This document shows positions 32,885 through 43,589 of a stretch of 64,000 nucleotides of DNA, piece after piece. The stretch's first letter is position 1; each line of letters begins with the position of its first letter. Below the pieces are notes generated by a model. The model saw nothing but the letters and a program-made list of their open reading frames with translations. It was not told where the DNA came from and searched no databases. The position numbers and the translations under genes were made by a program. The stretch spans positions 171,664,077 to 171,728,076 of the forward strand of contig NC_057861.1 of assembly GCF_019393635.1 (NCBI RefSeq), written 5' to 3'. Origin of the DNA: Dromiciops gliroides (lineage: Eukaryota; Chordata; Mammalia; Microbiotheria; Microbiotheriidae).

Positions 32885-33010
32885 GTAGGAATTGTGACTC
32901 CTCTAGAGAGTGGCCTAGTCCAAGTGTCCCAGGTCATACAACAACAGAGTGATAGAGTCAGGACTAGAACCCAGATTTCCTCACCTCTCTTTATTAGACC
33001 ACATTGCTAT
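32885..33010 (-). mobile_element. MIR fragment, antisense
   Basis: ccaggtcatacaacaacaga and ggactagaacccagatttcc match an antisense MIR head. Confidence 0.55.
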
Positions 33011-33137
33011 TCTATTAAAAATGGATCTTAAGTGGATGGCTAATATTTTTGGCTCCAGGTGACTTTCACCAAGTAAGCAATCTTCCCTATAAATAGATTT
33101 GATCGTGTCACTCATTGCTCAAAAAATGCCTCTCCAC

Positions 33138-33405
33138 TGCCTCCCATTTTGTTATTGTTTAATTGTTTCCATTGTGTTCACTCTTCATGACCCATTTGAG
33201 GTTTTCTTTGCAAAAAAAAACTGGAGCCATTTGCTTCTCCAGCTCATTTTACAGGTGAGGAAACTGAAGCAAACAGGATTAAATGACTTGTTTCAGGGTC
33301 ACACAACTAGTAAGTGTCTGAGGCCAGATTTGACTCAGGTAGATGAGTCTTCCCTGAATCCAGGCATAGCACTCTATCCACAGTACTATCCAATTACCCA
33401 ACCAT
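33138..33405 (-). mobile_element. RTE-tailed SINE, antisense
   Basis: Contains gttattgtttaattgtttcc, tttgaggttttctttgcaaa, aggtgaggaaactgaagc, gggtcacacaactagtaag and cactctatccaca. Inserted in the L2. Confidence 0.8.
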
Positions 33406-33419
33406 TGCCTCCCAAATTA

Positions 33420-33565
33420 TTATTTTTTTTTAGGGGCAATGAGGGTTAAGTGACCTGCCCAGGGTCACACAGCTAGTAGTGTCAAGTGTCTGAAGCCAGA
33501 TTTGAACTCAGTTCCTCCTGAATTGAGGGCTGGTACTTTATCCACTGCACCACCTGGCTGTCCTC
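33420..33565 (-). mobile_element. WSINE1-like SINE, antisense
   Basis: Contains ggcaatgagggttaagtgac, cacacagctagtagtgtcaa and ccaccctggctg-like end text. A perfect 14-bp duplication tgcctcccaaatta lies at 33406-33419 and 33566-33579. Confidence 0.95.
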
Positions 33566-34067
33566 TGCCTCCCAAATTAAATATAATTCTTTAACCTGAC
33601 ATTCAAGGCTCTCCACAATTTAACTTCTGTTACTTCTCCATTTATTTCATATTATTCCCCTTTATGAAGTCTTATTCATGCAAACTTGTGTACTCACTGT
33701 TACCTTATCTCATCCTGCTCTCTCCATCTATAGGCATTTGTATACCCCCACTCTTTTCCTTGATCATATGAAGGGGCACACATATGCCCTCCTACTCTTT
33801 TCCACCCCCCCCCACACACAAAAGGATTTCCATTCCATTCAAACTTTCACCAAGATAGAACTCTTGGGGTGTCACAAAATGAGTTTTCTACCTAGCCCCT
33901 AAACCAATAGTGGCTACTCTTCTAGTCCCTTCCTCCCTCTCGCCTTGCCCCAGTAAAGTTACCACTAATAAATGCTCTAAGCAAGAAAAAAAGCTAATGC
34001 CATCTTAGACTGTGTTGTATTCAGAAGGAAGTGAGTGATAGTTTCTGCTACTCGATCACATCTGAAC

Positions 34068-34330
34068 TAGGTAGAATTGTGGATAGAATGCTGGGCCTGG
34101 AGTGAAGAAGATGAGTTCAATCCATCTTCAAATACTTAGAAGCTGTGTAATCTTGGGCAAGTCACTTAACCCCTGTTTGCCTCAGTTTCCTCAACTGTAA
34201 AACTAGAATAATAAAAGCACTACCTCTGAGGGTTGTTGTGAGGATCGATGAAATAATTTTTGAAAACCATTTAGCAGAGGTCCTCATACATAGTAAGAGA
34301 CATATAAATAGTAGTAAGTATGATTATTTC
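34068..34330 (+). mobile_element. MIR/CORE-SINE, sense, near complete
   Basis: Contains gtggatagaatgctgggcct, cttgggcaagtcacttaacc, cctcagtttcctcaactg, tgagggttgttgtgaggatc and catagtaagagacatataaa. This is the full MIR order from tRNA head to tail. Confidence 0.9.
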
Positions 34331-34334
34331 ATCT

Positions 34335-35185
34335 AGTCAAGGGTGTGCCAAAGCTACTATGGGAGCCATCTGTTAAACGTTCAGTGTTTGTATATGCTTC
34401 AGAAATACACAGACTACAAATCTGGCATTGATTTATTGTTTTGTTGATTTTCGGCATTTAAGAAAGTGATAGGGAAATGTTAATAATGCTCAAAAGCATA
34501 TCACATATACGTATTTTTTTTCAGAGAGCTAGGTGTTAAATATTTACCAACATACCACTGCATCTAGTTGTGTAGACCAAATATGAGATGGAATACCAAC
34601 AAGCTGGAGTATATTCAGACAAAACCACCAGCATGATTGGAAGACTAAGCCTGAGCCTCCAGTCGTGACTCAGTAACCCTGTTACTACAACCCTGTTTCC
34701 ATTGGTCTGAAAGTACATTTTAATAAAACTATTCTATGTTCAAAACACTATTAATTCACTGAAAGATTAAGAAAATATTAGGGGCTGAATTGTCTAGGTC
34801 TCTCATTATTAAATTGTTAGTGGATCTTTAATATAGCAACAAATGGGGGGAATCTTTGAAATAACTGGTCATCTAAAAAAATAGTGAAAGGGAGATCGAT
34901 GTTCTAAGCAGGATTTTTAAAAAGAAAAAAGGTCATTAATTGGCATGGATTTCATAGCAAAGTCACTACTGAAAGCCCAGAAGAATTTCTGCCTTCAACA
35001 CTATAACACTATGATATGAAAAAAAGTTATTGGAGTAGGAAGGAAAGTTTAAATACAATTTTAACATGTGAGAAAATGCCTCAGTATAGCAAGGATTCAG
35101 TTGACCCCAGTGAATTAATTTTTCATTATTCATTTAATAGTTTTACTATTTGAAAGATGAAAAAGGAAGAAAGCCAATGAGGCTT
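34335..35185. other. AT-rich unique sequence
   Basis: No recognised repeat or gene. One T-run lies at 34513-34522. Confidence 0.4.
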
Positions 35186-35189
35186 TTCT

Positions 35190-35815
35190 TCAAAAAGCAC
35201 AAGTCTGACCAAATCACCCCCCCTCCCCCTCCATTCAATCAACTCCAGTGGCTCCCTATGTTCTCCAGAATGAAATATAAAATCCTCTTTTGGGCTTTTC
35301 TAGCTTGGTCCTTCATAACCTGAACCCTTCATACCTTTCCAGTCTTTTATACCTCACACCTCCCCACATTCTCTAGGATCCAGTGATGCTGGTCCCCTTG
35401 TTCTTCTTTGCATGAAATACTCCATCTTCTGACTGAATATTTTCATTGGCTGTCTACCATGCCTAGAACTCTCTGCTCCTCATCTCTGCCTCCTGGCTTC
35501 CCCAGCTTTCTCTAAGGTCTCAGCTAAAGCCCATCTTCCACAAAAAGATTTTCCCAGGCCACTTTAATCTTACAGCCTTCCCTTCGAAATTATCTCTAAC
35601 GTTTCCTGTATAGAACCAAATTTCACACAGCCGTTTGCATCTTGTCTCCTCTACCAGACAATGAGTTTTTAGATCAGAGCCCATTTTTTGTTTATCTGGT
35701 TTTTGTTTTGTTTTGTTTTGTTGCTTGTTTTGCTTTTCTTTGTATCCCCAGGGCTCTGCACAAAGCTTGATCCATAGTATACACTTAATAAATGCTGCTT
35801 AACTCTTGATTGGCT
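35190..35815 (+). mobile_element. L2 LINE 3' region, sense, ~620 bp
   Basis: Well-preserved L2: gtctgaccaaatcacccccc, ccagtggctccctatgttct, gcctcctggcttccccagc, tttgtatccccagggctctg, cacttaataaatgctgctta. A TTTTG repeat lies near 35700-35735. The longest L2 copy with clear 3' end in the window. Confidence 0.9.
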
Positions 35816-35984
35816 AATTCTATCAAAGAGGAAAATGAGTGAGGGAATTTGGTGAATTAGATGAGTTTACTGTACTTACTTTGGAAATGTTTATATCCCT
35901 AAGAGGTCAACATTCTCATGAGAGACATAATAAAGGATGATAGGTTATTAAACTCAAATTGCAGTACATATTCCACAGAATAAT

Positions 35985-36165
35985 AGAGTTAGAGCTAGCA
36001 GAGACCACAGATGATGGCATTTAGTGTAATAACCTCATGAAAGAGAAGGAAACTGAGGCTCAGAGAAATGAAATTTATTTGTCCAAGGTCACGCAGCTAA
36101 TAGGTAGCAGAGGCAGGATTTGAACCCAGTCTTCCAAATCAAAGTCCAGCACTCTATCCCTATGC
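35985..36165 (-). mobile_element. MIR, antisense
   Basis: Contains gaaggaaactgaggctcaga, ccaaggtcacgcagctaata and caggatttgaacccagtctt. Confidence 0.85.
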
Positions 36166-36224
36166 TTTAAGAGCAGAGATTATGTCTTTGTCTGCCTAGT
36201 ATGTACACAGAGACTGGTGTATGG

Positions 36225-36560
36225 GAGAATCTTAGATTTAGACTTGAAAGGGACCTTGGAAGCTATCTAATGCAATCTCTCACTTTACAGATAAGGAAAC
36301 TGAAGGGTGAAAAAAGTTAAATGACTTGCCCAGGGTCACACAGCTAGTAAATATCTGAGGCAGTAAGTCATTTAGCCTTTCTCAGCCTCAGTTTCCTCAT
36401 CTGTAAAATGGGCATAATAATGGCATCTACATCAGAGAGTGTTGTGAGGATCAAATGAGATAATATCTGTTAAACGTTATATAAATGTTAGCTACTTATT
36501 ATTAAGTATTTGAACTCAGATCTTCCTGGCTCTGAGTCCAACACTTTATCTACTATGTTA
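36225..36560 (-). mobile_element. MIR, antisense, split by a sense MIR piece
   Basis: Left (36225-36363): ctcactttacagataagg and agggtcacacagctagtaaa. Right (36505-36560): atttgaactcagatcttcc and ctgagtccaacactttatc. A sense MIR segment sits between them. Confidence 0.75.
36364..36504 (+). mobile_element. MIR 3' part, sense, nested
   Basis: Contains tcagcctcagtttcctcatc, gtgttgtgaggatcaaatga and gttatataaatgttagctac. It lacks the tRNA head and interrupts an antisense MIR. Confidence 0.75.
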
Positions 36561-36837
36561 TGCTTATAAATGCTTGTTGATTGATTAATTGCTTTCTATG
36601 TCACAATTTAGTTGTCCTTAGATACTAAAGATAAGAAATAATTTACCAAAAACCGAAGAAAATGAAAGCATTCTTGCAGGAAAAACACCTGCCAATACAG
36701 CTCAGGAACCACAGATTTTTATTGTGTTGACATCATTATAAGTGTTTTACTTACATGAATTTTTCTTTAGTCAACATGAAAGATAATACCTATAAAGCTA
36801 ATAAATATCAGGCAAATATGAGGGAGCAGGGGAGAAT

Positions 36838-37105
36838 AAACATTTATAAAGCACTTACTAAGTTCTATGAACAGTTCTAAGTGCTTTTATATATTATCTC
36901 ATTTGATCCTCACAGTAACCTTGGAAGTAGGTTCTATTACTGTCCCCATTTTAGATATGAGAAACCTGAGGCAAAGTAGGGTTTCAAGGGACTTGCTCAG
37001 GGTTATATAGCTAGTAAGTTAGTAAGGCTAGATTTGAACTCAGGTCTTCCTGACTCCAGGCCCAGTGCTCTAACCCACTGTATTACCTAGCTACCTGGAT
37101 AGGAG
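36838..37105 (-). mobile_element. MIR/CORE-SINE, antisense, near complete
   Basis: Contains tttataaagcacttactaag, tctcatttgatcctcacagt, cattttagatatgagaaac and gatttgaactcaggtcttcc, ending attacctagctacct. Confidence 0.9.
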
Positions 37106-37109
37106 TTGA

Positions 37110-38840
37110 TGGATAGGGAGAAAGAAAGAAAGCCCTTCCATCCATCCTCTCCAGTTCTAGCACCCATTTCCCCACAAACATACAGTTAAACAACAGGTTT
37201 GGCCAAAAGGGAAACTCTTGCTCTATCACTAGGGACAAGTTCAGCAGGTCTGGGGACCAAACACAGCGCAGCGAGCTAGCGGAAATGCCAATCTCTCCAC
37301 GGGTCAGCTCTTAGTAAAATGGGGGAGATGACAGATCTGGAAAAAAACACTGAAAGCCTAGTTGAAATATTTGGTTTGCAAAAGAACACCAGCAGAAAAA
37401 TAAAGCTCTGGGAAAAAGAGAAAAAAAAGAAAGTCCTGTCCGATGACACGTCCCCAGTCTGCCTCAGAGAGGATGGAAGATGCAGCTCTGATAGAAGCTA
37501 AGAAATGTGCTGCTTGCCACTCAGATTCTCCTCCCTGGTCATGTTTGCTTCAACATGGAAACTTTCCCACAGCTGTTTTTGACCAGCTTGTGGTTCACTG
37601 TTGTGTCTGTTGAATGTAATTAAAGCCTACTGGCTCTGGGGGAAAATGAAGGATTTGATTAAGATTTACCAAAGAGCATGCCGGGGTTTCCACCACCCCC
37701 TTTTCCTTTATGTTTGTATTTAAATTCTCCATATTTAAGAAAAACATTTCTCCAAACATATCACATTTGCTATCTGAAGTGATTTTCACTTTTCACTGAA
37801 GACAAATCAATGTCAGAGGGGTGGGGTGTGCTTACATATGAAGAGACACTAAAAACTCATCCCAGCTTAGCATGTTTTAGAAGTGTGGACATATTAAGAA
37901 GCAAAATATTAACAGGGACCAAATATTAACAGGCAAAAAAATTTTACTTATTTTTTTTAAAACTATAAGAATGGAGCAGATGATGGACATTTCATATTGA
38001 AGACTAGCTGGCTCTATGGGTTTCCAAGGTGTTAGATTGCAGTTTATGTTCAGCAGCTATAATTTCTTTTGTTAACGAGGTTAAGAACTATTTCCCAGTT
38101 CTCTTGTTGGTTTCTGATGTGTTGTTATCATATACTGTGTATGGGACAACCCACCAGGGTGGGCTGGGAATGGGAGGATATGTGAAACCAGCTATCAATC
38201 TTTTACAAATCATGGGTTCTAAAAGAACATAGAATTTATAAGCAAACAAGTTCAGAAAAGCCCCAGTGTGTGAATGAAGAAACTGGGTGTAGAGATGTCT
38301 GTAAACATGTCATACCCAAGAATGAGGAGGGGTAGATGGCATAATGAAATAGTCTTTTCTGGGCAGTTTAATTGGGTAGGATGTAGCCAAAACATGCTTT
38401 CAAGAGAATTTTACAACTTTTTTCTCTCTAAAAAAAATGGGGGGTAGGGAGGGAAAATAATGTGGCCTCCTATAAATGTGTACAACACTTGAAATATGTT
38501 TATAGTCAGCAAATATCCCTTTGAGGGCGTTTTTTCATTGTCCTAGAGCAAAGCTTCTGGACTAAATTCACACAGAAATGAACTCTAACTCACTGAATGG
38601 TTATCTGATGCTGGTACCAATGTTAAAAAAAAAAAAAAGCAGGTAAATGAAGTCTAAAAGGTCCACACCTTCCTTTGCCCCCGATATTCAATCACTTACA
38701 AAGTCCTATAGAGTCTCTTTTTTTAATGTTTTTCATATTCATTCCCACTGCCTACACCCATTCCAGGTCTTTGTCATCCCTGAGCCTCACCTGTAAAATA
38801 AGAGGGTTGACCTTCTAAAATCATCTATAATCCCATTACC
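37110..38840. other. repeat-poor 1.7-kb interval
   Basis: No transposon recognised. A local cluster of CpG sites (cagcgcagcgagctagcgg near 37264-37283; ccgatgacacgtcccc near 37439; atgccgggg near 37679) is unusual for this AT-rich window. A 60-codon open frame at 37319-37501 has no recognised domain. Possible regulatory or conserved element; function unknown. Confidence 0.4.
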
Positions 38841-38844
38841 TCAT

Positions 38845-39070
38845 TCATTTATTGACTCAACAAGTATTTAAGTGGCCTCCTCCTGTGCCAGGGACTATGT
38901 TGGGTAATAAGAAGACAAAAATAGAAATAAAAACAGTACCTGCCTTCAAGACACTTACTACTCCTAGGGGTAGAGGAGAAAAGAGAAAATGTTTCATAGA
39001 TGAAGAAATACTACAGAATTTCTACAAAATAATATTGGGATAGTCTTATAAGGTAAAAATGGTTCTAACA
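38845..39070 (-). mobile_element. L2 LINE 3' fragment, antisense
   Basis: Contains attgactcaacaagtattta, cctgtgccagggactatgtt, ctgccttcaagacacttac and tgggatagtcttataagg. Confidence 0.7.
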
Positions 39071-39124
39071 ACTAAAAGAAGAGTAATGATCAGAAATGCC
39101 CTTGAATAAGGAATTGGCACTTGA

Positions 39125-39598
39125 GCTAAGGCAGGTGGAACAGTGGTTAAAACATTGAGACTGAAGTTGGGAAGACTTGAATTCAAATCTAGCCTTCAGA
39201 CACAGAAAAATCACTTCAATCTCCTTTGACTCATTTTATGTTCATGTTCATGTTTAGTCATTTTCAGTCTCGTCTGACTCTTTGTAACCCATTTGGGGTT
39301 TTCTTGGCAAAGATACTGGAGTGGTTTGGCATTTCCTTCTCCAGCTCATTTTATAGATGAGGAACTAAATAAACAGGGTTTAAGTGACTTGCCCCAGGTC
39401 ACACAGCTATGAAGTATCTGCAGTCAGATTTGAACTCAGCAAGATGAGTCTTCCTGACTCCAGGCCCAGTCCTTTGTCCACTCTACCACACTACTTCCCT
39501 GGTCAGGGAAGCTGACTCATTTTCCTCAACTGTAAAATGGGAATAATAATACCCACCTCCCAGGGTTATTGTAAGAAATAAGAAGTAATAGAGCTGAT
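39125..39598 (+). mobile_element. MIR-type SINE, sense, split
   Basis: Head at 39125-39240 (gaacagtggttaaaacattg, gaattcaaatctagcc). Tail at 39510-39598 (actcattttcctcaactgta, aaatgggaataataatac, ccagggttattgtaag). The antisense SINE between them is bordered by a tgactcatttt duplication. Confidence 0.75.
39240..39505 (-). mobile_element. RTE-tailed SINE, antisense
   Basis: Contains gtctgactctttgtaaccca, tttggggttttcttggcaaa, agtgacttgccccaggtcac and cctgactccaggcccagtcc. Confidence 0.9.
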
Positions 39599-40100
39599 CA
39601 TGAAACCTGTGAGAAGCTAGAATCACATCAAGAAAAGAGAAAAGAATCCAGGACAGAGCTTTGGGGTACTTGAAATCTACATAGTTGAAATATTCATACC
39701 CCCTAATCATAGTTAGTAATATATATATAACACATATTCTGATCAGCAAAAGATACAGAGAGGGCTCAGTCAGAACACACAGGAAAACCAAAAGATGGTG
39801 TATATAGAGGAGAGAGAATCCAGGAGGAGAAAATGGTCATCAATGGCAAATGAGGCAAAAAGGTCAAGAAAGATGAGGATTAAGAAAAGACCATCAGATT
39901 TGGCAAGTAAAAGATCACTAATAACTTTTGATAGGGAATTTTCAATTAACTAATATGATTCTGGAGACAAATTATAAAGGTTGAAAAGTTAGTGATAGGA
40001 GAGAAGGGGGGGCAATAAGGGTAGATTCCTTCCCCCTCCCCAGCCCACTTACCCACCCAGAAGTTTGGCTGAGAAAGGGAGGAGGATCATAGTCTAAGGC

Positions 40101-40424
40101 CTAACTTTTTTTTTTTAATGGGGCATTGGGGGTTAAGTGACTTGCCCAGGGTCACACAGCTACTAAGTGTCAAGTGTCTGAGGCCGGATTTGAACTCAGG
40201 TACTCCTGAATCCAGGGCCGGTGCTTTATCCACTGCGCCACCTAGCTGCCCCCCTAAGGCCTAACTTCTTAAACTGTGGGTCAAGACCTCATATGGGGTG
40301 GCAAAAAATTTGGCAACAGTAAAAGGTTATGTATACCTATTTTATACACCTATATACCTGGAGTCATGTAAAAATTTCTCTGGCGTCAAGGGATCAAGAG
40401 CAGAAAAAGTTTAAGAAGCCCTAG
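40101..40424. mobile_element. hAT-type MITE, split by a SINE
   Basis: Left terminus ctaacttcttaaactgtggg (at 40261 after the SINE). Right terminus gaaaaagtttaagaagccct. These are inverted relative to each other. Interior: tttggcaacagtaaaaggtt and ttatacacctatatacctgg. The flanking octamers tctaaggc (40093-40100) and cctaaggg (40425-40432) match at 6 of 8, as expected for an old hAT duplication. Non-autonomous, with no transposase frame. Confidence 0.75.
40108..40253 (-). mobile_element. WSINE1-like SINE, antisense
   Basis: Contains ggcattgggggttaagtgac, gaggccggatttgaactcag, gcgccacctagctgccccc. A perfect 14-bp duplication ctaaggcctaactt lies at 40094-40107 and 40254-40267. Several CpG sites are retained, suggesting youth. 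Confidence 0.97.
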
Positions 40425-40664
40425 CCTAAGGGGATAGTTTAGTGAAGATTTTGTTTCATTTTGTTTTAAGGATTGTTGGGGAAGGGGAGATACTTAGGAA
40501 TATTTATAGACAGGAGGGAAGGAATAAGGAGAGATCAAAAATTAAGAAGGGGTGGGGGATTGAGGAACAATCTACTAGAGTAGACAGAAGGAGACGGGAT
40601 CATGAATATGTGTAGAAAGGTTGGCTTTGGGCAGGAGAAGGGTCATCTCTTCATGAGAACCTGG

Positions 40665-42115
40665 ATATAATACCCAAGACTATCAAAAATGGAACACTGT
40701 ATTTAACATGCCTTTAATAAGACAATTGGTATAAATATTGAAGACAAAATCTTTCTGGACTTCACATAATCATTTCTGGCGGTTGTAACTTCAACAATCT
40801 TATTACACAGATTATATGAGATATATATGTGTGTGTGCATATACACATATATGTATATTAGGGAGAAGATTGAATTATCATTTTATAGGGCTGGGGAGGT
40901 GATAATGTAGTCAAGTCAAAAGGGAGCTCAATGTTTACCTCCCAGATGAACTTGAGGTAGAAAGGATTTTACTCTCACATTCACTCCTCAAGCTGAATTT
41001 GAGTTTGACTCCAAGAGAAAACCTCTCCCTTATTACCAGGAGTCTATGACAGTTTCTTTCAGACTCTGAAAGCTGCAGAAAGTAGTGTGAGGGGTGTTTT
41101 AGAAGTTTACCACACTAACCCCAAGACATAGAAGCTTTCTTTTCAGGAACTAGGCTTATGAACTACTGCTTCATGTACTGTCAAAAGATATTGAAGGGGA
41201 CAGTTGATAAGCACTTGGTTAGATGGCAAAGTAGTATAACATCCTCCTCTGTATGCCTGTCTTAAAAATGGAGAACCCTCTGTAGGAAGAGAAAATGTTT
41301 GCAAATGGCTGCACTTTGTGCAAATCAAATGTCAACTGAAGGAAAGTTTCTTTCTGCACAAAGTTCCTTTTAATGATGGGTTTCATGGCCATTTGGTTTG
41401 CTGCGCTCAGCATCTCATTTCCAGAAGTGTTAATGAAAGTGAAACTGTAGTCACATGTACTGAACATATATATTAGAGTCTTCTGATTTCTTTTATCTGT
41501 GCGCAACTCATATTCAGCCTGTTTGTGACCATGTTCCCCCTGGCATGCCTGGAAACTGTTAAAAACAGATGTCCATCCTAAGCTCAGACCATCTGGGGCT
41601 TCAGCAGCTCTCCTTGAGTCATAAACATGTCTCTGTATATAAAGGGAAAGTCTCATTCAGGTGCATTATTGTTTCCTTTATCAGACAAATATATAAGCTT
41701 CTAACCTAAGCTATGGATGCATGCTTCACATTGGTCTTCATTTTTGGAAAGCTGGCTCAAATTTGTTTGAACTAAACCTGAAATTTGAACTCTATTTTGA
41801 GCTGGGGTGCCTTTCATAAAGATTACAGTGAGACCACACATTTACCCACAGAAACTAGAGATTTATCATGTGTATATTATGCTTTCTGTGGAAACTCCAA
41901 ATCCTCCTCTGCTTCCTCCAATAAATATTCTGTTATTAGGAGGGAAGGAGGGAGCAGGGAGTAAAAGCTGATTGAATGTCATTTAAATTTTATTTTCTTT
42001 CACTATAACCATGGATGGATCTTCTGGCATTAGCAAAATTATTCAAATGATTTTTAACCTGAGCAGTACTTGTCCCAAACTTTAGGCATCAATAAAATGT
42101 TTCATTTTAACTTTG
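40665..42115. other. repeat-poor 1.4-kb interval
   Basis: No transposon recognised, apart from an AT-rich palindromic stretch at 40820-40860. It contains a 145-codon open frame on the minus strand (41219-41656), the longest non-repeat frame outside simple repeats. No signal peptide, domain or composition bias that I can name, so not called as a gene. An exact interferon-response-type motif, gaaagtgaaact, lies at 41435-41446. Confidence 0.4.
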
Positions 42116-42129
42116 AACCAACAGAAAAG

Positions 42130-42200
42130 GTTTTGAACTCATGAAGATGAGTCATCCTGACTCCACACCTCGCACCCTATCCACTCTGCCATCTATCTAT
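42130..42200 (-). mobile_element. SINE head fragment, antisense
   Basis: ttgaactcatgaagatgagt and ccctatccactctgccatct are the antisense head of an RTE-tailed SINE. Confidence 0.6.
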
Positions 42201-42211
42201 TATAGAAACCC

Positions 42212-42350
42212 CTATTATACAGATAAGGAACCTCCATCTCAAAGAGGTTAAATGACTAGCCCAGGGTGATACCACTGAAAAGCACCTGTCAGTATTCAAG
42301 CCCAGGTCTTCCTAACCCCAGCACTCTATCCACTAAACCATGCTACCTCT
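42212..42350 (-). mobile_element. MIR fragment, antisense
   Basis: attatacagataaggaacc, gactagcccagggtgatacc and cactctatccactaaacc. Confidence 0.65.
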
Positions 42351-42570
42351 AAAATAGGCATAATATTACTGTGGTGTGTGCCATATGAGAGATACAGAGA
42401 ATATGTTGAAGGGAAATGGAGGTTAATTCCATTTTCCCGTGGATCCATGATTGCATCAATGTGGGTATTCTTAGTGACCAAGCACATCATAATCTGGCTA
42501 TTTCTGCACAATTTGTTCTCTTCCAGGTCTTGTCCTTTCATCGGTTCACCACTAGAAGTTCATCCAATAG

Positions 42571-42724
42571 GGGCAGCTAGATGGCGCAGTGGATAGATCA
42601 CTGGCCCTGGAGTCAGGAGTACCTGAGTTCAAAATCCGGCCTCAGACACTTAATATTTACTAGCTGTGTGACCCTGGGCAAGTCACTTAACCCCAATTGC
42701 CTCACTAAAAAAAAAAAAAAAAAA
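42571..42724 (+). mobile_element. WSINE1-like SINE, sense (CAATTGCCTCACT subtype)
   Basis: Full length with a ~19-nt poly(A). A perfect 17-bp duplication agaagttcatccaatag lies at 42554-42570 and 42725-42741. One of the youngest-looking insertions in the window. Confidence 0.98.
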
Positions 42725-42744
42725 AGAAGTTCATCCAATAGAAA

Positions 42745-43005
42745 ACAAAGGATAACCATTGTTTACTTTCCACTCTTACCCTTTGATTGGCCCATCTTCT
42801 TCTTTGATCATATACTTTTTGTTCCTCTTTGATGGCATCTTTTAAACTACTTCATAATTCCTTATTTGGAAAGTGTTCCAGTTTGCTCAAACCTACCATG
42901 CATTTCCCTTTGCCATCTGGGTAATCCTCAACTTCTGTCTTGAGACTGTAGAATTCTCTAGCTCATGGCTATGCAATATCACTGGAAGAATATAAGAGGT
43001 TGGAA
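42745..43005. other. unique sequence
   Basis: Nothing recognised. Confidence 0.35.
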
Positions 43006-43009
43006 ACAG

Positions 43010-43043
<34 letters not shown>

Positions 43044-43076
43044 CAGAGACAAAGAGAGACAGAGAGACAGAGACGA
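43010..43076. repeat. (AG)n(AGAGAC)n simple repeat
   Basis: gagagagagagagacagagac-type hexamer tract, the same motif class as at 16690 and (complement) at 26636. Confidence 0.95.
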
Positions 43077-43079
43077 GGG

Positions 43080-43405
43080 GTGGGTTGTTGGAGGGAATTG
43101 GAAAGATTTCATGATGGATGTGGCATTAAAATTGGAATGGATAGGAAAAAGTTAGTTGATTATGGGTAATGGGAAGATTAAAAGAATTCCAAATGGACAC
43201 AAAGGCAAGAGAAAAAGTATGGAAATAGAAAATCATAGAACTTGTTTAGGGAACATATCTACTTTGACTAGAACAGAGAGTATCTATAAAGCAGTAAATG
43301 GAATTTCCATATATCCCAGCATGAAACAAGAAAGGAACAAAAGAAAAGCAGTGACAGAACCCCAGTGAAAATTCTAGAGTGAGATTTGGGTTCCCTACAG
43401 GCCAA
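43080..43405. other. unique sequence
   Basis: Nothing recognised. A 70-codon frame at 43156-43368 has no known domain. Confidence 0.35.
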
Positions 43406-43421
43406 GTGTCCCATAGTTCTT

Positions 43422-43572
43422 TTTTTTTTTTTTTGCAGGGCAATGAGGGTTAAGTGACTTGCCCAGGGTCACACAGCTAGTAAGTGTCAAGTGTCTGAGG
43501 CCAGATTTGGACTCAGGTCCTCCTGAATCCAGGGCCAATGCTCTATCCACTGTGCCACCTAGCTGCCCCTTG
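43422..43572 (-). mobile_element. WSINE1-like SINE, antisense
   Basis: Poly(T), gcagggcaatgagggttaag, cacctagctgcccctt. A perfect 12-bp duplication cccatagttctt lies at 43410-43421 and 43573-43584. Confidence 0.97.
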
Positions 43573-43589
43573 CCCATAGTTCTTACATA

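Larger units (their letters stand above)
33085..33900 (+). mobile_element. L2 LINE, sense, interrupted by two SINEs
   Basis: Left part: actcattgctcaaaaaatgc and ctccactgcctccc. Right part from about 33570: ctttaacctgacattcaagg, ctccacaatttaacttctg and aaacttgtgtactcactg. L2 sequence is in register across the two SINE insertions. Confidence 0.75.
39600..40660 (-). mobile_element. L2 LINE (upstream region), antisense, interrupted
   Basis: Blocks typical of antisense L2: gacagagctttggggtactt, gagagaatccaggaggagaa, ggtcaagaaagatgaggatt, gaccatcagatttggcaagt. They continue after the hAT element with aaggattgttggggaagggg and aggagagatcaaaaattaag. It hosts a hAT element, which hosts a SINE. Confidence 0.7.

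Noticed and set aside
43012-43076. CRISPR-like short repeats
   Set aside because: The units are hexamers without spacers, in a eukaryotic context; it is a simple repeat.
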